This document shows positions 59,898 through 64,000 of a DNA stretch of 64,000 nt, piece by piece. The position numbers and the translations under genes are program-made. This stretch comes from Pseudomonas fluorescens. Lineage in GTDB: Bacteria > Pseudomonadota > Gammaproteobacteria > Pseudomonadales > Pseudomonadaceae. The stretch covers positions 3,845,001 through 3,909,000 of the forward strand of contig NZ_CP015637.1 in assembly GCF_001708445.1 (NCBI RefSeq), read 5' to 3'. The stretch's first letter is position 1; the number at the start of each line of letters is the position of its first letter. The notes beneath the pieces were generated by a model, which saw only the letters and a list, made by a program, of their open reading frames with translations, did not search any database and was not told the DNA's origin.

Positions 59898-61127
59898 TCA
59901 GCGCTTTGAAAGCTCCATGATCATCCGGCTCAGCAAGTAGACCCGCGGCGCGACACTTTCCACTTCCGCATATTCTTCAGGCGTATGAATGTTGCCGCCG
60001 ACAATCCCAAAGCCATCCAACGTCGGTGTCCCGACCCCGGCCGACAAACTCGCATCCGCCGCGCCACCACTGCCTTCAATCGTCAACTGCTTGCCCAATT
60101 CCGCATAAATGCCTTGGGCAATCGCCACCAACTTGTCTGACTCCGGTGTCTGCGGCATCGGTGGCAAGCCGCGTTGCAAGCTGGTCTTCACTTGCGTCTC
60201 GGGAATCAACTTGTTGGCCGACACCCGCGCCAGATCTTTTTCGATCCGATCGAACTCTTCGGGTAACGCCGCGCGCACGTCGGCCTTGGCGATGGCTTGA
60301 TCGGGGATGACATTAGTGCGATCCCCGGCCTTGATCACAGTGAAGTTGATGGTGGTTTTCTTCTCTTCATCCCCCAGCTTGCCCAGTTGCAGGATCTGGT
60401 GCGCGGCTTCCATGGCGGCGTTGCGCCCCAGTTCCGGAGCGACGCCGGCGTGGGCGGCCTTGCCTTTGACTTCGACCACCGCGGTGGCGCTGCCCTTGCG
60501 CCATACCACCAAACCGTCCGCCGGACGGCCGGGTTCCAGGTTCAGGGTGACGTCGTGGGCCTTGGCGGTATTGCGGATCAGCTCGGAGGCGGCGTCGGAG
60601 CCGGTTTCTTCGCTGGCGTCGAGCAGGAAGGTGATTTGCGCATAGTCCTTGAAGCCTTGGTTTTTCAGGACCTTGAGTGCGTAGATACCGGCGACGATGC
60701 CGCCCTTGTCATCCATCACGCCGGGGCCATAAGCGCGGCCGTCCTTGATGTGGAACGGGCGCTCGGCAGCGGAGCCTTCCTTGAATACGGTGTCCATGTG
60801 GGCCATCAGCAGGATCCTGGCCTTGCCGGTGCCCTTAAGGGTGGCAATCACATGGCTGCTGTTGGCGGCCGCATCCGGCACGCGCTCGATACTGAAGCCC
60901 AACTGCTGGAGTTCATCGACGGCAATGTCACTGACCTGGGTCAGGCCCGGCCCGTAGCCGGAGCCCGAGTCGATATTCACCAGGCGCTCGAGCAGTTTCA
61001 GGGCGTCGGCCTTGTACTGTTCGGCGTCTGCCTGGATCTGTTTATGGGGTTCGGCGCTGTAGGCCGGGAGCGTGAAGGACAAGGCCAGGGTCGCGGCCAG
61101 AAGGGTACGGGGGAAGGTAAAAAGCAT
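59898..61127 (-). CDS. M20 peptidase, glutamate carboxypeptidase (CPG2) type
   Basis: The 409-residue protein has a signal peptide (LLAATLALSFTLPAYSA) and zinc-site motifs MAHMDTVF (first ligand His with the catalytic Asp), YGPGVMDDKGGIVAGIYAL, DASEETGS (catalytic Glu), NLEPG and the final IHTPEEYAEVESV. CPG2-type enzymes cleave C-terminal glutamate from folates and peptides; the secreted form suggests periplasmic use. Predicted start ATG 61127 with AAGGACCG. Confidence 0.92.
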   Translation of the reverse strand: MLFTFPRTLLAATLALSFTLPAYSAEPHKQIQADAEQYKADALKLLERLVNIDSGSGYGPGLTQVSDIAVDELQQLGFSIERVPDAAANSSHVIATLKGTGKARILLMAHMDTVFKEGSAAERPFHIKDGRAYGPGVMDDKGGIVAGIYALKVLKNQGFKDYAQITFLLDASEETGSDAASELIRNTAKAHDVTLNLEPGRPADGLVVWRKGSATAVVEVKGKAAHAGVAPELGRNAAMEAAHQILQLGKLGDEEKKTTINFTVIKAGDRTNVIPDQAIAKADVRAALPEEFDRIEKDLARVSANKLIPETQVKTSLQRGLPPMPQTPESDKLVAIAQGIYAELGKQLTIEGSGGAADASLSAGVGTPTLDGFGIVGGNIHTPEEYAEVESVAPRVYLLSRMIMELSKR

Positions 61128-61174
61128 GCAACGGTCCTTGTTTTTATAGGGAGGTCACGCCACACCCTACCCCA

Positions 61175-62233
61175 CTAGACCGACCGCAACCAAGCCCCCT
61201 GCACCGCACTGACGCAGTTGCGCCCGCGGCTCTTGGCTTCGTACAACGCCAGGTCAGCATCATTGAGCCAACTGGTGGAGTCGGCATGCGTGAGTTGATA
61301 AGGGGCCAGGCCGATGCTCAAGCTGGCGCGCAAGGTCGGGTCCTGGGCGTAGGCCAGCGCGTTGAAGCGATCACGCAGGGCGTCCATCACTTCGGTGGCA
61401 CGGTTGAGCGGCATGCCCGGCAGAATCACGCAGAACTCATCACCGCCGTAGCGCCCGGCCAGGTCGGCGACACGCAGGTTCTGGCGCAGCACCTTGCTGA
61501 GCTGGCGCAGGACGATATCGCCAGTGACATGGCCGTAGGTGTCGTTGATCACCTTGAAATGATCGATGTCGATCAACGCAATGGCCGCGCCCTGCTGCTC
61601 GCGCCGGCAGCGCTGAAACTCGATTTCCAGATGGTCCTTCCAGGCGCCGTGGTTGAGCAGGCCAGACAGGCTGTCGGTGCGGCTCAGGGCCAGCAGTTCG
61701 CGCTTATGCCGTGCAAGGTTCAAGGCCTGGCGGTAGCAGATCCAGCCCAGGGCCAGCGGGTAAAGCATGAGGATCGGCAGGCACGCATAGAGCTGTGCCG
61801 GCGTGGTCAAGGCAATGAACGCGGGCGTGAATATCAGCAGTGATACGCCAATCCCCAGCCCCTGTGCCACCCAGCCCATCAGCATGAAACGCGGGCCGCC
61901 GATGGCGACGTTGTTCATGGTCATCATCGACAGGGTGGTGACGCTGGGCAGCGGGTTGAAGTGCATGGCACCGACCCAGAAGCCGCCGCAAAAGGAGTCG
62001 AACAGAAGGTTGCGGCGTTCACTGCGCAGGGCCTGGGGCGCGCGCAATGTGGACTGAAAGGCCAGGTGCGGCCATACGAAGGCGTTGAGGATCATCCAGA
62101 CCCACACCCATAGGGGCGGGTTCACTGGATACATGCCAAACGCCACGCACACAAAGCCGAGCGTCAGCCCCAGGGTGCGGGATTTATACAAGCGTGTAGC
62201 GAGCGGAAGTCCCTTTCCTCCGGCGGCCGGCAT
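61175..62233 (-). CDS. MASE2-domain diguanylate cyclase
   Basis: The 352-residue protein has a MASE2 membrane sensor (residues about 20-175, PPLWVWVWMILNAFVWPHLAFQ and several hydrophobic segments) and a GGDEF domain: SRTDSLSGLLNHGAWKDHLE, DIDHFKVINDTYGHVTGD and active site RYGGDEF. An RxxD I-site (RVAD) lies five residues before GGDEF. This is the AdrA/DgcC-like layout. Confidence 0.93.
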   Translation of the reverse strand: MPAAGGKGLPLATRLYKSRTLGLTLGFVCVAFGMYPVNPPLWVWVWMILNAFVWPHLAFQSTLRAPQALRSERRNLLFDSFCGGFWVGAMHFNPLPSVTTLSMMTMNNVAIGGPRFMLMGWVAQGLGIGVSLLIFTPAFIALTTPAQLYACLPILMLYPLALGWICYRQALNLARHKRELLALSRTDSLSGLLNHGAWKDHLEIEFQRCRREQQGAAIALIDIDHFKVINDTYGHVTGDIVLRQLSKVLRQNLRVADLAGRYGGDEFCVILPGMPLNRATEVMDALRDRFNALAYAQDPTLRASLSIGLAPYQLTHADSTSWLNDADLALYEAKSRGRNCVSAVQGAWLRSV

Positions 62234-62304
62234 GCTCTGATGATCCTATATGAATGCCTGGAGTCTATCAGGGCGGCGGCAATACGCCACTACCGCTTAT
62301 AAGC

Positions 62305-62946
62305 TTACAGCCCTGCCGGGGAAAAACCCCGCGCCAGCATCAACGCCACCCCCAGCAACAGCGCAGCCGTGACCCGTTGTAACAGCACCCGCCGCCGGGG
62401 GTTTTCCAGCACGTGCCGGATACGCTGGCCGAAATAGCAGTACAGGCAACCGCTGGCACATTGCAGCAGCAGGAAGGTCAGCCCGAGGATGGCGATGTCC
62501 GTCGTCGAGCGGTGCCCCCCTGCCCCGGCGAATTGTGGGAACACGGCGCTGAACATAATGAGGGTCTTGGGGTTGGAAAACCCCGTCAGCAAGCCCTTGC
62601 CGAACAGGCCGCGCGCGCCCTCGACACTGCCGGCGGTGTCGATTGGCAGGCCGCTGCTGGTCCACTGCTTGTAGGCCAGGTAGAGGATATAGGCCACACC
62701 GACAATCTGGATGCCCTGGGTAATCGCCAGGTTGCCCTTGATCAGTTCGGAAAACCCCACGGCAAAGATCAGGATCGAGATCAGGTACGACACGCTGGCA
62801 CCGACCTGCGCCGGGATCGAATTGCGCAACCCGCCCTTCAAGCCCAGGCTCAGCAGCAACAGGGTCATGGGGCCTGGGCTGAACGTCAGGGTGGTGCAAA
62901 ACAGCAGAAAGTAGAGAAACGAAGATAGCGTCAATGCGCTCGTCAT
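62305..62946 (-). CDS. LysE/RhtB-family exporter, divergent from a MocR regulator
   Basis: The 213-residue membrane protein has the start FCTTLTFSPGPMTLLLLSLGLKGG and FSNPKTLIMFSAVFPQFAG near residue 130, typical of RhtB. ATG 62946 is 145 bases from the MocR gene start in the opposite direction. A longer in-frame start exists upstream within the regulator gene and is rejected. Confidence 0.92.
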   Translation of the reverse strand: MTSALTLSSFLYFLLFCTTLTFSPGPMTLLLLSLGLKGGLRNSIPAQVGASVSYLISILIFAVGFSELIKGNLAITQGIQIVGVAYILYLAYKQWTSSGLPIDTAGSVEGARGLFGKGLLTGFSNPKTLIMFSAVFPQFAGAGGHRSTTDIAILGLTFLLLQCASGCLYCYFGQRIRHVLENPRRRVLLQRVTAALLLGVALMLARGFSPAGL

Positions 62947-63090
62947 GGCCCTGGCTCCTGGGATCAGACAGCCGCAGATGGGCCGGATGCCGCGCAGTCT
63001 AGGACAGCGGCATTGCGCAAGGCAGGTAAAGTAATGCCTAATTCGCCCAAACTTCACCGGTAAAATGACCGGCAAAGACAAGGAAGCCTT

Positions 63091-64000
63091 ATGTTGGTAA
63101 CCCCCATCGCTTTTGTCGACGGCACCCCCAAGGTGCAGCAGATTGTCGACGCGTTCAGCCAGTCCATCGAGCAAGGCGAATGGGCACCCGGCAGCAAATT
63201 GCCGTCGGTACGTGAGTTGACCGAGACCCTGGGCGTCAGCAAATTCACCCTCAACGAAGCGCTGGATCGCCTGCGCGGGCGCAACCTGCTGACGTCCAGC
63301 CAAGGCCGCGGTTTCTTCGTGGCGATGGACACCGCCCGCCCCGCCTCGGCGGCCTGGGTCGACCTGCTGCCCCAGGACCTGCTCAGTGTGTTGCGACGGC
63401 CCTTGGTCAGCGCCGGCAGCGACCTGCGCCCCGGCAGCGGCCACTTACCGGAAAGCTGGCTGGACAGCGAGGCGATTCGCCAGGCGATGCGCAGCGTCGT
63501 ACGTGCGCCATCGCTGCGTATCGCCGGGCTGGGCACGCCGGCCGGGCTGTTGCCGTTGCGCCAGGCGCTGCAACATAAGCTGCACGGCGAGGGCTTGTCG
63601 GTACCGGTGGAGCAAATCATCACCACCCCCAACACCGTGCAAGGCCTGGACATGCTGATGCGCCTGCTCGCGCGCCCCGGCGACACGGTGCTGCTGGACG
63701 CACCGTGCTACTTCAACTTCCACGCCAACCTGGCCCTGCACGGGGTCAAGGTGTTGACGATCCAACGTCGTCCCGACGGTTTCGACTTCGCCGCCCTCGA
63801 ACAGCTGCTGGCCGAGCACCGCCCCAGCCTGTACCTGACCACCAGCGTGCTGCACAACCCCACCGGGCATTCCTTCAGCCCTGGCCAGGCGTTTCGCCTG
63901 CTGCAACTGACCCAGCGCTACCACTGCCATATCATCGAGGATGACCTCTACGGCGACCTTCACCCCAACCCGCCGCCCCGCCTGGCCGCCCTCGCCGGGC
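63091..64000 (+). CDS. MocR-type (GntR/aminotransferase) regulator, partial
   Basis: The frame runs off the window end after about 303 residues. The N-terminal GntR HTH is QIVDAFSQSIEQGEWAPGSKLPSVRELTETLGVSKFTLNEALDRLRGRNLL, followed by a PLP-fold domain (ITTPNTVQGLDMLMRLLARPGDTVLLDAPCYFNF; LHNPTGHSFSPGQAFRLLQL; IIEDDLYGDL). The PLP lysine lies beyond the window. GAAGCCTT precedes ATG 63091. It likely controls the divergent LysE exporter. Confidence 0.93.
   Translation, partial: MLVTPIAFVDGTPKVQQIVDAFSQSIEQGEWAPGSKLPSVRELTETLGVSKFTLNEALDRLRGRNLLTSSQGRGFFVAMDTARPASAAWVDLLPQDLLSVLRRPLVSAGSDLRPGSGHLPESWLDSEAIRQAMRSVVRAPSLRIAGLGTPAGLLPLRQALQHKLHGEGLSVPVEQIITTPNTVQGLDMLMRLLARPGDTVLLDAPCYFNFHANLALHGVKVLTIQRRPDGFDFAALEQLLAEHRPSLYLTTSVLHNPTGHSFSPGQAFRLLQLTQRYHCHIIEDDLYGDLHPNPPPRLAALAG

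Noticed and set aside
62947..63444. N-terminal extension of the third LysE protein
   Set aside because: It would overlap the MocR gene on the opposite strand; the ATG at 62946 gives a normal RhtB length.

Overview
The window looks like a chromosomal segment of a Pseudomonas, most likely of the P. fluorescens group. The basis is inference from gene content: a nir-type denitrification gene end, HemN, OprD-type porin, SCO/PCuAC copper chaperones, FecI/FecR/TonB receptor signalling, glucarate catabolism, REP/REPIN-like inverted repeats, ANR/DNR-type palindromes and high G+C. No rRNA, tRNA, CRISPR array, integrase or intact insertion sequence was recognised.

Layout. 1-4 kb is an anaerobic/denitrification margin: the C-terminal end of a d1-haem protein (NirN-like), then on the other strand HemN, a second HemN-like protein that has lost the radical-SAM cysteines, and a small membrane protein; perfect TTGAT-N4-ATCAA palindromes precede both leftward transcription units. 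4-7.7 kb holds an OprD-type porin, an orphan protein, and a copper set (DUF2946-like, SCO1, PCuAC). 7.7-12.1 kb is a two-partner secretion operon (TpsB, small TpsA, FecR-domain protein). 12.2-19.5 kb contains ordinary small enzymes and regulators: DHCW cupin, GNAT, AraC + LysE exporter, two LysR proteins, an NmrA-like oxidoreductase and an MFS exporter.

19.5-39.4 kb is accessory DNA: visibly more A+T rich, with orphan genes, long gaps, dispersed short repeats and decayed genes. It includes an AAA_13/RloC-like SMC-type ATPase, a methyltransferase, a wrecked conjugative relaxase C-terminus, a PchR-like regulator with a TonB siderophore receptor, a DUF4304-like gene whose 3' end is duplicated on the far side of a CHASE-GGDEF cyclase gene, an RsbQ/KAI2-like hydrolase overlapping a PAS histidine kinase, a VOC protein, two orphan lipoproteins, a Cys-rich tandem-repeat secreted protein and a broken SMI1/KNR4-like gene.

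39.4-64 kb returns to core-like content: DUF4286/metallo-beta-lactamase operon with a divergent LysR, a Fur-box-preceded fecI-fecR-TonB receptor cassette, AraC/GyrI and GNAT proteins, a lipoprotein, a second AraC + LysE pair, TetR, a GntR-controlled glucarate operon (gudP-gudD), a flavoprotein with divergent Rrf2 regulator, an MscS/cNMP channel, pirin, a CPG2-like M20 peptidase, a MASE2-GGDEF cyclase, and a third LysE exporter divergent from a MocR-type regulator that runs off the window end.

The most interesting items are the RsbQ-like hydrolase/PAS-kinase pair, the HemN pseudo-enzyme under apparent ANR/DNR control, the TpsB-TpsA-FecR trio, the segmental duplication around the cyclase, and the AAA_13 ATPase as a possible solitary defence gene.
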